A DNA stretch of 64,000 nt from Vigna angularis (lineage: Eukaryota > Streptophyta > Magnoliopsida > Fabales > Fabaceae): the NCBI RefSeq assembly GCF_016808095.1, contig NC_068977.1:29847364-29911363 (forward strand), in the 5' to 3' direction. The position numbers and the translations under genes are program-made. Under the pieces are notes generated by a model. It was not told the DNA's origin. It ran no database searches and saw only the letters and a list, made by a program, of their open reading frames with translations. Position 1 is the stretch's first letter, and the number at the start of each line of letters is the position of its first letter. Positions 47,157-58,880 of this stretch are shown one piece after another.

Positions 47157-48046
47157 TGGATGTTGCTTCCTCCACCACTCCAAGTGTTTCTGCACCTCTC
47201 CAGTATTTTCTTTTATTTCAAAAATACTCTACATCTTCCCACTATTTTCTTTTATTCCAAAATTACTCTACACCTCTCCATTATCCTCAACAATCTTTCT
47301 CTTTCTCTCTCTGCATTAATGGAGCATTCATATGGCTTAGATTTAAACTTGTGATATATTACAAAATATAAAATTCAGAGGAAACTTCAATATTAGTGCT
47401 TCTATCACTTCCATTTTATAAACTTAAAAGTTAGATGCAAATACAAAATAATAAACATAATAATATTAATAGTAAATAATATATTATTATTATTATTATA
47501 TACTAACTTTATAACGACGAAAGAACTAAATAAATTCCAAATCTTTAACAAATAACTTTTCTTTTATATTTTAAGTATCTAATAATATTTTTATATTATT
47601 TATCTAATAAATTAAATACTTTATTGAAGTTATTTGAGTCAAACATGTCAGTAAGTTAAAACATAATATAATGTTAAAAATTATAGATATTAAATGTAAA
47701 AAAAACACACACATATATAAACATTTTTCTAGAAATTTAGAACAAAATTTTACTATTTATTAAGTAATTTGAAAAAAATATATGGAACAGTGAAAATAAG
47801 ATTGAATCAAACTTATTTAAGGAAAAGTGTTAATAAAATTTTGCAATATATCACAAGTTTAAATCTGAGGCATGTGAATGTTCCATTAACGTAGAGAGAG
47901 AAAGAGAAAGATTGTTGAATATATTGGGGAGGTGTAGGGTATTTTTGGAATAAAAGAAAATAGTGGGGAAGTGTAAAGTATTTTTGGAATAAAAGAAAAT
48001 AGCGGGGAGGTGCAGAACACTTAGGGTGGTGGAGGGAGCAACACCC
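47157..48046. mobile_element. 890-bp TIR element nested in the MULE
   Basis: It splits the left TIR of the MULE and is bounded by perfect 8-bp TAATCTTA repeats (47149-47156 and 48047-48054). Long inverted arms (about 47157-47390 and 47815-48046) share GTTGCT-CCTCCACCAC, CACCTC, TATTTTCTTTTATTCCAAAA (twice per arm), CAACAATCTTTCTCTTTCTC and GATTTAAACTTGTGATATAT. An 8-bp duplication favours a hAT-like element. The frames 47141-47371 and 47813-48094 are the two arms translated, not genes. Confidence 0.82.
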
Positions 48047-48973
48047 TAATCTTAGTTGGGTCCTCATTTTTGCAACTGTCTCAAATTGGGTCATTTTTTT
48101 TTTTGTAAAAATGAGTCAATTTTATCCTAATCGTTAAGTGCTCTTAGACAATGTTAAATTTAACTGATGTGTTTATGCTGATGTGCATTGTTTGATTAGA
48201 TGGAATTTTTTAATTTAAATAAAAAATTATGACATGACAAAATTTTTGGTTTATGTTAAAATACTATGTTAGAGATTGAAAAGGGTCAAAAAATGAAAGA
48301 ATTGATTGAAAAGGGAATTAGGGATCTGGACATTAACCACCGAACGTTCATCACCAAGTTAGGTCATAGGCCTCCCTGCCGGTCGTCGGTCACGGTCGGA
48401 GCTTCGCCGGCGGCAATCTCTCTCTGTCTCTCTCTTTCTCTCTCCAAAGTTCAAATTCTCTATTATCAACAACACAAAAATGCTAAAAAAATGTAACTTA
48501 ACAGTATCAATCTCAATATTGAGTTTCTTAGAAAATTATCACAAACATAGCTTCATCCTTTTTAATCGTCTACCGCCAGACCATCAATAATAAGAACAAT
48601 GTTTACTCCCAAAAGCTCCGAAGAGGAGCCACGCGGAATCAGAACGACGAAGCCACCGCGCTAGCCACGTGTCCCATGTAACATTCCACGATGCCTCTCC
48701 CTTAAAGTAATGGTTGGTCCGAATTGAAATCGCAATCACCTGCGAAACACCACAAAACCCAGTTTTCATCAGCGACTTCATTAACCATCTCCTTCAACAT
48801 CATCGCGCCTCATCTTTGAGGCAACCACGAAACAATCACAGTCATTCTCCACCGTTTGAGCAAGTCGCGAGCCTTAATCGCAGATAATCCCAAATTAGAA
48901 ACAGAAAGCCCCAAATCTGAGTTTGAATCAGACCATCGTGAAGACTAATCACCTTCATCGTTGGTGACGTTGC

Positions 48974-49402
48974 ATGGTGATCGGCGTCGAGCTTGGCAGC
49001 GACCGGTGGCACCCTGGCTCACGCCTCGCGGCGGCCGAGCTCAAGAGGCGATTGACGGAGGAACGAGAGAGCTTCTCTCTCACGCGCGAAGAGAAGAAGG
49101 AGAAGGGAGGACTTGATGCCATGGTCGGCGATGCCTCCTATGGTGAACAACAGTGCTGGCGACGCCTTGGACCACGACTCGCGACGACCGATAGGGTAGA
49201 GGCTGAGGCGAACGCAGATTCTGGGTTCCTCTGGTTACCTTTTGGTTTCAAGTGGAGGATGCAAATTCCAATTGGTCTGGTAGGAGAGGCGAAAAACCCT
49301 AATGGGTTTCGGATTGGTAGAATGCAGTTGATTGTCTTCGTATTCTCTAGGATTCCAATTCCTCTTCTCCCGCTGACAAAATCCCTAATTCTCTTTCTCT
49401 AA
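48974..49402 (+). other. 142-codon open frame in the GC-rich MULE core
   Basis: An ATG frame of 142 residues with Arg/Glu-rich middle (REEKKEKGG) and no motif I recognise. It lies wholly inside the MULE and its base composition differs from the flanks. It could be a captured exon or chance in GC-rich DNA. The opposite-strand frame at 48584-48781 is equally unassigned. Confidence 0.25.
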
Positions 49403-49814
49403 TCTTATTTCAGTAAAAATGTTTTAATCTAAAGAAATTTACCCTCGGTTGAGGGAGAAAGGATGTGTGTCTGGAGAGTGAGCGTTTGAGGGTGGAAGTT
49501 GGAAGGAAGCAGTTTGGGCGGAGGAGCTGAAGAGGTGAAAGGTGATCAGTGATTGGAGGGAAGAAGAAGCATCATCGCCACGTGGATTTGATGATTATAA
49601 AACACATCATCCATTCAATTTAATGCACAATGCCACGCCATCAAAACATAAAATATAGCTCAGCTAAATTTAACACCGTTTGAGAGCATTTAACGGTTAG
49701 GGTAAAATTGACTCATTTTTTACAAAAAAATATGACTCAATTGAGACAGTTGCAAAAATGAGGATCCAACTGAGATTACCCTACAAAATTGAGGATCAAC
49801 CAAGGGTTTAAACC

Positions 49815-51280
49815 TTAAATTTTTTATCATTTAATACTATAAAAAATGTATATCTATGAAATTTTTTTTATTAACAAAACATAATTCATCAGTAAAGTAT
49901 CGAACAGATTCTAAAAAAACTAAATTACAATAATTACTGATAAATAATTATTTACGAATATATTTTTATTTATAACTTTTAACGATTAACTACTAATAGA
50001 TATTTAATTATAAATAACTTTTTATGATTCTTTTTAATAGTTGATAAAATTTACCAACAAATATTTTATAACAGATTTTTAATTATCTTTTTGTCAAAAA
50101 TCATTTTATTTGTGAAATTTTGTTATTACTGATAAATTTTAACATTCGATAAATTATATAAATAATTTTTTTCTTATTATAAAAACCTATAATCTATCAT
50201 TACTGGTCTCTCAACATTCTAAGATATGACTTTTTAATAATTTATTCGAAGGATTAAAATGGTGGTGAATGAAATTTGAAGATTTAATTTAGTGCCAGAT
50301 TATTATATTTTAAAAAGAAATTTTCTACATTTTTATCAAATTCCTTTTGAAAGATTAACATGGTGACGAAAAAGAGTACTTCAGAAACTAATATGATAAC
50401 AAATTAAATTTATATGACATTATAACTTTTTTACCGTGTAATCAGTGGTATCTACTTATAATATTTCATTCAACAACCTAATTTTAGATTCTTAATATTT
50501 TTTCTTAAAATGCTTTTTCCAAAACAAAAGCTATATATTATATTCAGATGTTAAAATGAAGGTTTTTTAAAAAATATATGATTAAATAAAGTAAAATAAA
50601 TTAAATTTTACTTTTCTTAGAAAGAAAGGAGTTGATTTTTTTAGTTTTATTTTATAAACATTTAAAAATATTTTATATTAAGAAAGAAATAATACAGTAA
50701 GAAGTTTAAATTTTTAGTTAAACTATTTTAACCTATTTCTTATTACATATCCTTTACTCTCTCTTTTTCTTATTTCTTATATATGTGAGGAGAAATTTTT
50801 TTCTTTTTCTCAAATGTATATCTATATCTAAAAAAGCTACTTTTTTTTCAATCTATGAATATGATTAATATAATATTCTAAAATTGATAATTGAAACCTT
50901 AAAAAACATGACTTCATTAATCAAACATTATCTCTAACATTATCTGAGTTGTGGAAATCAATACGATATTTTGGTTTGTCCCCACATCCAATAATAGTTT
51001 GTTGTATAGCATGCAACATTTTTTTTCTTTTCCAATAATTGCACACACTTTATACAAGAACATTTAAATTTATCCCCTTGTCTTCGCTTCTTCTCCATGA
51101 ATATGCCTTACTATATAATTGTACTATTGAACCTTTATCTTTTCCTGTGGTACACCATACCTTAATAATTCAATAATGCAAGCTTTATCCAGACAAATTA
51201 ATAATAATTCAACCTTAGTTGAAAATATCGAGCAATATAAAAGATAAAAAATTTATGAAAAAATTATGAAAGTTTTTAAT
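49815..51280. other. AT-rich intergenic sequence
   Basis: No gene seen. 49860-50170 contains TGATAAAT and TTACCAACAAAT-type inverted words, perhaps debris of a DNA element. Confidence 0.4.
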
Positions 51281-52841
51281 TGTAACATTTTATTTTAATA
51301 ATATATAATTATTAAAAGAGATGTCAAATAAGGACAATTTTTTTTAAAAGAATACATACATAAAGTTATTATAATTATCTTATTCATAACTATAAAATGA
51401 AATATATTCATAGACTAGGATCTTAAATGGATTCTATTACTCTCAGTACTAAAGCAAAATATTGATTTCTAATACTAATAAAACAGAATTGTTTACTTCT
51501 AAGCTTCATCACTACTCTCATCTATAAACTGAAACACTTTTATATGCTCACATCATTAAGATAATAATCGCAAACAAGAAAAAACATACATAAAGACAAA
51601 CAAAAAAGAAAGGGTTAGCTAATGTACCAAAAAATGTTTGATAACATTTATAGGTTTTAATACATGTAAACATCCATATTAATGAATCCTAACACATGCA
51701 CTTATATATACTAGACTTGATCATCCAGATATATGTATTGATGTCAAATTATGACAAGTTTTGTACTTGTAGTGGTGAGACATCTTACTCATCTAAGCTA
51801 CCACACAAGGTTAGTTTGTCTATCACCTATCGCCAAATCAAACCATAAAATAGGACCTTCAGCTACTCCTCACCACATAACCTCCTTTCTCTACTTGAGA
51901 TAAAATGATTAATGTAGTGTTAAGATAACTTTCAAGACTGAGTCCCTACATCATTACATCACACTACTAAACGTTACCATAGAATCCACTCATGAGATCC
52001 AAAAAAGTATGCCAAACACATAACTACTGAACACTACCATGGAGTCTCACCATGAGGTCCATGGAATTACGCCAAGCATCGATATTATACCAACAACCAG
52101 AATTCATTGTCACTCTCATATCATACTTGAAGTAACATCATACACACCACCATATTCTTAAACCATTAACATATACAATATTCATACTAATAGGAACATT
52201 CTAAACTAAATCAACTTTTGAAAGTACAAAAAACTTAAAGGAAAACTCAAAACAGAGGCTTAATACTAGACTGGCGCCTAGCAAGCAAGTCACTCACCAA
52301 CAAATTAATAGAAATAAAAGCCCAAACCTGTAGTAGTGAAGTGGCGCTCAACATCACTTCTTACCGCTTAGTGCCCACCAAACAGATAGCACAACGCTTA
52401 GTAGCCTAGAGTTTCCACTCAGCGTTAAGAACATATAGAGTTCACTATCTTCGCAACACTTAAAGCCATAGAGTCTAGTGGCTCTTTGACTTTGTGACGC
52501 TCAACACTACTCCGAGCCCCTTAATGCCACATCCGAAACTAGCAGTTCTAATTCTTGATTTGTGTGTACTTAAGTCTTATCCAAATAACAAATTAGTATC
52601 TGAATGCTCGTAATTGTTTTGGAAAACATATTTAAACCTTGGTTTGGATATCATTTTGCTCAAATGGTTAATGACCCAATCCATGAGATCAACTCAACAC
52701 TAACCACAACCCAATTACAAACTTAGCATACCTAAATATCATATTTCAACAAAAAAAAAAAAAGTTAACCAAGTCTTAAATGACACAAACTTAAACTCAA
52801 CTCCAAACTCACTCAAGAACAATTCCCTGCTCGCGAGCGCA

Positions 52842-53072
52842 CTAAGTCAATATCGCGCCCCGGGCGGTCAGCTCCAATGTGGCATTGATCAGGTCCCCCT
52901 CGGCCAACGGCTCAACGACAGCATGCTGAGAGGAGCTCATGTGAAAGTTCATGCGAGAGCTCACATGAAACTCAGAATCGAAAACACTGGCGGGAATGGG
53001 GTGCGGCGAGCTTCCCCCTCGACGGTTCCTCTTGGAAGAGGATTTCTCCCCTTCCTTCGATTTCCTCTTCTT
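52842..53072 (-). pseudogene. read-on part of the antisense ORF after an in-frame stop
   Basis: Beyond the TAG at 53073-53075 the same minus-strand frame stays open for 76 codons to a second TAG at 52842-52844. It is Lys/Arg/Ser-rich, then contains VFDSEFHVSSRMNFHMSS and VVEPLAEGDLINATLEL, text that I associate with the C-terminal half of this retroelement protein family. So the first stop is likely a lesion and the second marks the break with the host LTR. I do not reconstruct the protein. Confidence 0.6.
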
Positions 53073-54385
53073 CTATGAAGAAGGATTGGCCATGGCGGTC
53101 GGAGCGATCCCAGTAGAAGGTTCCAGGTCAACTACCGTAGTAGGTTGTGCAACAACCACCGTCACTTGTTCCGTAAGAGGAACCACCAGACGGATCTTGA
53201 TGGGCGCGAACGCGCAACTTGATGAAGTCGTTTGGGGGTCTCGAGCCTTGGAACTGCTATTTCCCTGACGTTTGTAAGAGGAACTAAAACTAGTTTTGCG
53301 TGGCGCCAACAGAGACATGTAGCCTGAAAAGAAAACAAAAATTTAGATAACTTAAACAACAAGACAATAAGAAAATTCATGGAAAACACAATACCGAACG
53401 CCATCTGGTCAAAATCCTCATGACCAAGACACTCAACAAAGTTGCGGGCACTAAGGCGGGAGGGTAGGGTATTGATGATTCTCACGTCCTCCAGCTCTTT
53501 TGGGGTCATGCGACCGACTGCCCATGCGTTTATTTTTCGAGGGTCCCTTGTCCAATAAAAAGGGAACAAAGGGAGACCCACTTCCTCATGGAATTTGAAC
53601 CGATCGGCGTCTCTTATTATTACTTTAAAATATCGTGTCTTAAAATTCTTGAACGATTCACTGTACGGTTTGAGCAGGGTTCGGCTATGGACAGCACAAA
53701 GCGACACCCATCCTCGTCTCGCTAATGGTCGGACATTGAAATAATGAAGGAAAATCGTCACAGACGGGGTAATTCCCATGGCGGCACATATCGTTACAAA
53801 GGCCTGAATGGCCGCCCAGCCATTAGGATGAAGTTGAGAGGGGGCAATGTTTAACTCATGGAGGACGGCCGCCTGGAAAGCTGTGAACGACACCTGGAGG
53901 AACAACTGGTTAAACATGTAGGTGTACACAAAGAAGAAGTCTTCTTCGCTGGTTCCCTTTCCATGAAAGACTCGCTCGTTCCGATGACTCACCCTCAGGC
54001 GGATCAAGTGAGCGTCCTCCATGTTGCGTACTATATGTGACCGGTCGGCCCACCACTGAAGCTCCTCCTGAGTATTGTAGTCAGATCGAAAGGTACCAAC
54101 GTCGTTGGAAGCCCATCCATACCCTTTGATGTGTGGCCAACCACCGGACGACTTTGCAATTTCTCGGTCAATACGAACGTCGCCCTTCAGTAGAAAGAGG
54201 AAAATTCCATTTATGACCCTCTCTCCCCCGTAGAATGGTGACTCCGGTCCTAAATCTACTTTCCTCTCGGACTTCTCAAGGAAAGAAGACGACATCGAGC
54301 TAGAAGACTGAGCGTTGCCACGTACCACACCCCTGCCACCCTGGCCTGCCGGCTCCTCAGAAAAAGAAATACTAACTGCAGACAT
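53073..54385 (-). CDS. antisense additional ORF of a Tat-like Ty3/gypsy element (PF04195-like, two exons)
   Basis: On the minus strand an ATG at 54385 opens a frame that spliced gives 413 residues. Exon 1 is 54385-53395; an intron 53394-53324 begins GTATTG and ends TTTTCAG; exon 2 is 53323-53073. Splicing keeps frame across a split Gly codon. Visible features: Ser-rich N-terminus, then FFFVYTYMFNQLFLQVSFTA and HPNGWAAIQAFVTICAAMGI, typical of the plant 'putative gypsy type transposon' family (Pfam PF04195) as I recall it. Function is unknown. Its direction is opposite to the LTR at 54713-55052, the arrangement reported for additional ORFs of Tat-lineage elements. It is probably a pseudogene, since sequence related to the family continues past the stop. 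Confidence 0.7.
53324..53394 (-). other. 71-bp intron in the antisense ORF
   Basis: The minus strand has GT at 53394-53393 and AG at 53325-53324 with a T-rich tract before the AG (TTTGTTTTCTTTTCAG). Reading through would give an extra 24 codons, mostly Phe/Leu/Ile/Val, in a clearly AT-richer stretch than either side; splicing joins two compositionally similar coding parts. Confidence 0.7.
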
Positions 54386-54470
54386 TATTAAGTTACCTTG
54401 GAAAAAGAATACACCGAACGGTTGGGAGAAAGGAAGAATGAAGAGTGAAAATGACGGTCCATGGCATCCT

Positions 54471-54478
54471 TATTTATA
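54471..54478 (-). promoter_or_regulatory. TATA box for the antisense ORF
   Basis: TATAAATA on the minus strand, 86 bases upstream of the ATG at 54385. It suggests the antisense ORF has its own promoter. Confidence 0.5.
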
Positions 54479-54696
54479 AATTTTTTTTCGAAAATCGTCA
54501 CTTCACCATAGTCGTTAAGATCAACCACGATCAACGATCTAGATCAAGCAACATTCCCACTACCTAAGAGGGTGTCCGCATGCACTTGTGACACGTGTTC
54601 TCCTGCCCAAACACCATTTTCAAAAAACCAATAGGAATGCTCGGCCTCCAAGAAACACCTGACGGCTATTAAAACCCAACCTCACCTTCATTGACT

Positions 54697-54710
54697 AGGG
54701 CTTGGGGGGC
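54697..54710 (+). other. polypurine tract of the Ty3/gypsy fragment
   Basis: GGGCTTGGGGGGCC lies immediately upstream of the LTR start at 54713. A G-rich tract here is the expected plus-strand primer of LTR elements and sets the element orientation as plus. Confidence 0.6.
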
Positions 54711-54712
54711 CT

Positions 54713-55052
54713 AATGTACCACATGACCGGACGGTCTTCACACCTCACAAACTCCACATGACCAGACGGCCAATAAGAAGGCAAAGTGGCCGGCTGGGAC
54801 GGCCGACTTCCTAAGCCCAAATGATTAATGTTAAGAAGATTAAGGTAAATCACGTTTAAGGATATTGGACCAGGATTGGGCCGAGAATAAAATATCGTTA
54901 ATCCTAAGCTCATGCCCAAAAACTATAAATATAAGTCAAAGGTAAAAGGTAGGTGGAGGCAATTACTGTGTATTTATTATTGTCATTGTCGTATTAGATA
55001 ACCGGACGATTCAATTACTGACTTTGGCATCAGAGTATCTTTAACAGGTACA
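54713..55052 (+). mobile_element. 340-bp LTR of the Ty3/gypsy fragment
   Basis: Starts TGTACCACATGACCGGACGG and ends TTTAACAGGTACA, so the ends carry a 6-bp inverted repeat TGTACC/GGTACA. A TATA box (CTATAAATA, 54925-54933) lies about 120 bases before the end, as expected of an LTR promoter. GC-rich sequence continues to about 55140 and may be leader, which would be unexpected behind a 3' LTR. The minus frame 54695-54919 is not a gene. Confidence 0.6.
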
Positions 55053-55893
55053 CCCCGGTCGAATTGGCGAACAAGAGACCCAAGGAGCAAGATCGGACGG
55101 CGAAGAAGGACAAATTGTGAAGGTACTTAGTGACTCAGCCCTATAACCGAAACAGCAGCCAAAAGACCAATTCACCACAAAAACTTTTATTTTACACATG
55201 CTATAAAAACCTGATTATAAAACAAGTTTTCCACAACAAATTTACCATACGAAATTACCATACCATACATTATCATAAAATTTACAACAGATTTCAACAA
55301 TAACTTAATTGAAACACTAATTCCAATCAATCACAAACCATCAAACATGCACACACAAATCAAATTATATAAGAAATTGAGTACAATGATATTTTGCTTT
55401 TCTTACCTTATAGATGACCAAATTGCTCTAAAAGGCTTAAAGTAGTACCAAATGCACAAGAACTCATATTTGTTCCTACGAATAACGAAAACATGATTAA
55501 GACATACTATTAGAACCACTGATCATTAGAGAGTTTTATAGAAAACTCAAACATCACATACAACCATGAAAAACATACATGCAAAAGGAAAATGAAACTC
55601 ACCAGAGAAAGGAGTAGAAACAAACTTACTCTATATGAGAAATTGATAAGATAAACTTAAAGATTTTATTTCAAAGATCACTCATACAGTCTCGTATCTT
55701 TAAATAAATGAACAAGAAGTAAAAACTTCTAGAAAGAAGTCAGATTGTTCTAAAAAAGCGAAAAATTATATGTTTTAAAATACTTCTTTATAATGAAACT
55801 ATTTATATTAAAACTCTTTAATATTAAAATAATCGAGTTTCACTATCTTTAAAACAATGTAACTTTTAAAATACTATTTTCTAAGTTTTCACA

Positions 55894-56425
55894 TGTGAAA
55901 AATAAATTATAAAATTTCTCGTAATAGTTGTGTTTGATTCTATAAACATCCAATTCATATTTAAAATATATCTAGGTTTAGTGATTTGTTCCATCAACAT
56001 AAAGTCCAACGGAATGTTTACATTTTTGTTTTTAAAAGCTATGGTTTAAATCTCTTTTTCAGTGGTCCAATATAATCATGAATATGAGATGAATAAAAAT
56101 TGTAATTTATAAAAAAGAATACATATGATTATTTTTTGAAACTTCTTGGTTAACAAATTAAAACAACAGGATAAAAAACATAAATAAAAATTAAGAGCTA
56201 ACAACAAAAACAAGAAAAATTCAGGAAATAAAAATAGTGTTGAACTTCAACAGAAAGAAATAAAATAAAAAGTACTTTATTTAATAGGACAATATCTCAC
56301 TTCTCTTTCTCTGAAATTGAACCTCTCAGCCTTACATAATGTAATGGCAAATTAAAAAAGACCATTCCACTCCACACAACACTAACAAACAAACCATGAT
56401 CAAATCACATCCTTCAACACCACCA
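55894..56425. other. AT-rich intergenic sequence
   Basis: No gene or element seen. Confidence 0.5.
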
Positions 56426-56594
56426 ATAATTGTAAGACCCATGAAAAATATTTATAGTAAATTTTAGTATTTTATTAGTAATAATAATTTTAATGGATAG
56501 AAAAATATAAATTTTGGATATAAAATTATAGTAATTTTATAAGGAGAGGTTAAAATTTTTGATAACTTATTTAGTATTTTTTTTTAAGAAAATC

Positions 56595-56670
56595 GAATAG
56601 TAAAAAGTGAATAGTGAATAGTAAATAGTAAAAAGTAAATAGTAAATAGTAAAAAGTAAATAGTAAAAAT
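56595..56670. repeat. AGTAAATAGTAAAA-type minisatellite in solo LTR copy 4
   Basis: Seven to eight 7-base AGTAAAT/AGTAAAA units in tandem. Confidence 0.85.
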
Positions 56671-57174
56671 AAATTTTCAGCATTTGGATTCCTTAGCATG
56701 GAAGAAAGTAGTAGGTAGAAATTAGGATCAGATTTGGTGAGAAAGTGATTGAAATATTATTTTTAAATAATATTAAAATAATAAATAATATTAAAATATT
56801 AAGGAATAGTAAATTTTTTTTACTATAAATAGCCATGGGAGGGAAGGGTATTTGGCACCAAGAGAAGAGGAATCAAGTGAGAGCTTGAGAAATAGAGAAG
56901 AAAAAGTTAGGGAGAAATTTTTAGTTGCAAGAAGAGTAGAGGTTCTGAAGGGTTTCGGGGGAAACAAATTCGGAGCAGGAGATTAAGTCTGGAATAGAGG
57001 TAAGGGGAGCTAATCCTTCTTGTATATGATTTTTATCCATGTTATGATAATGAATATGAGTTGTGAGTATGTTAAAATTTTGGTAATGGTAGTTATCTAT
57101 TCACTTATATAAATTTAGTTTTTATGATTATAATTTTCTTATTTTCGAGTTAGTATGGTAAAACTTTTCTTTTA

Positions 57175-57830
57175 ATTATTTTGACCGTTGGATTTAGCTA
57201 CAATTTTAATATATGAATCCTAAGACCTATTTCTTCACTTTGACCGTTGGGATTTGTAATTAGAAGTCTATACTTAGAGAAATAAATCCTGCATGTTGGA
57301 GTAAATTAATTACACCTATAGATCTGTTACTGAGTCATCTCGGTAAAATATATATTACGACTTATTTGACCGTTAGATCAACTTGAAATTTTTATATATG
57401 ATTCCTAAGATATATGAATATACTTTGACCGATCGGATTATAAATTGAAAGTCTATGTTTGGAGAAAATAGTTTTTAAGTTTTTTGAAAAATCTGATGAA
57501 CACTATATTTCTGTTCTTAAGTTATCATGGTAAACATTTCCTATATATTTTATTTACCGTTAGATTGAGCCCAAAATTTAGTATGTAATTCATAAGACAT
57601 ATTAAGTCATTTTGACCGTTCAGATTTGTAAGTAAATGTCTGTGCTTAGGAAAATTAGTTCCGCATTTTGAGTATAACCAAAAACCACTTAAAATTCTGC
57701 ACCTGAGTTACCTCGGTAAAACCTCAATATCTATCTAGTTAACCGTTGGATCAACCTAAAATTTTAATATGTAGTTTATAACAAATAGTGAATTATTGTG
57801 ACCATTCAGATTTGAAATCGGAATTACAGA
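57175..57830. repeat. four ~187-bp imperfect tandem repeats in solo LTR copy 4
   Basis: Units are marked by TTGACCGTTGGATTTAGCTA (57180), TTGACCGTTAGATCAACTTG (57368), TACCGTTAGATTGAGCCCAA (57554) and TAACCGTTGGATCAACCTAA (57740). Each is followed by AAATTTTA.TATG and a second GACCGTT..GATT word about 60 bases on. Confidence 0.8.
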
Positions 57831-58689
57831 TTTATAGATATTAATTTCGTATCTTCTTAGGGATCTCAATATTGCTTAATTTCTATTTTTTTTTATATCT
57901 ATATTAAATTTCGGTGTTAATATTATATGCTGTTGTTTTAAATCTGTAAATAAGAAATTTGTTAAAAACTAGTTGAGGAACGCTTTGGCTAAGGAAAGAT
58001 TTGGTACTTAAGTTGTCCATTGTGACGCACCTTTCTTTCCTGGAAGTTTACTCGACAAGTTTTTAACTTAAATCCTATTGAACAGATTATGTACTGTTAA
58101 ATTATTGTGCAATATATCTGGTTGGAATGGAAATGTCTGATGAATTCATGTTATTGTGGTAGATATGGAATTATGAATTATAATTGTGATGATTGCATTT
58201 TATTATATTGGATTTGAATTTATGCATCTGAACATGTATGAGTATTACAGGGAGATGTCGTAAGGGTATAATATGAGTTGAGGAATGTGAGTATCGTATG
58301 AGTCTCGCGGAGAGATTCTGTAATGTCATGGTATGTGTATGAGGATTGTGGTGAGATTTCGTAATGAGTTAAGGAATGTGAGCATGGTATGAGTTTCGTG
58401 GAGAGATTCAGTTATGGTATTTATCTATATGTTGATGTTGAGGGTCCCGTAGTTGGAGGTTATCCTGATACTCTAATAATGATTCAGTCTCAAGTAGAGA
58501 ATGATGAATTATGTGGTGAGAGGGGCAGGAGGTCCTGGTCTATGTGCCGGTTTAGGACATAGTGAGGGGACTAACCTTGTGAATAGTATGGAGGACAGAA
58601 TGTCCTGGTCTATGTGCCGGTTTTGGACATAGTGAGGGGACTAAGAATGACATCACAAGTGCGGAACCTCCCGTGATCGCTCATCAACA

Positions 58690-58880
58690 TATCGTTGGGA
58701 TAAGTGCCTATTGAATATCGTGGGGATAAGTGCCTATTGGGTATTGTGGGATGAGTGTTTATTGGGTATTGTGGAATGAGTGTTTATTGGGTATTGTGGG
58801 ATGAGTGTTTATTGGGTATTATGGAATGAATGTCTATTGAGTATTATGGTATTTATTGGGTATTGTCGGACGAGTGTCTA
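58690..58880. repeat. short tandem repeats in solo LTR copy 4
   Basis: Seven or so diverged units of GGGTATTGTGGGATGAGTGT plus TTATT. Confidence 0.8.

Larger units (their letters stand above)
47113..49814. mobile_element. MULE (Mutator-like), non-autonomous, with nested insertion
   Basis: Ends read ATTTTAAACCCTCCGTTGGA and (minus strand) GGTTTAAACCCTTGGTTGAT. The flanks are a 9-bp duplication TTAAATTTT (47104-47112 and 49815-49823), the length typical of Mutator elements. TIRs continue inside: CCTCAATTTTGTA, TTGGGTCCTCATTTTTGCAA, CTGTCTCAA and TGAGTCAATTTTA. The left TIR is split by an 890-bp element at 47157-48046. The core (48350-49560) is much more GC-rich than its flanks and could be captured host sequence (Pack-MULE). 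No transposase frame was seen. Confidence 0.78.
51281..55893 (-). mobile_element. LTR of the solo-LTR family (copy 3 of 4), split by a Ty3/gypsy fragment
   Basis: The left part (51281 to about 52840) starts TGTAACATTTTATTT (minus-strand 3' end). About 51545-51720 (GGTTAGCTAATG, AACATGCACTTATATA-type wording) matches the equivalent part of copy 2. The right part (about 55140-55893) on the minus strand reads ATTATTTTAATATTAAA and CATTATAAAGAAGTATTTTA, matching the 5' part of copy 1 at 24300-24365. The LTR is interrupted at about 52842-55140. I could not find a matching target duplication, so the outer ends are approximate, especially the right one. Confidence 0.6.

Noticed and set aside
47141..48094. 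Similar proteins from 47141-47371 (plus) and 47813-48094 (minus)
   Set aside because: They are the two inverted arms of one TIR element, so the similarity is structural rather than coding.
53858..54040. 60-codon plus-strand frame
   Set aside because: Shadow of the antisense retroelement ORF.
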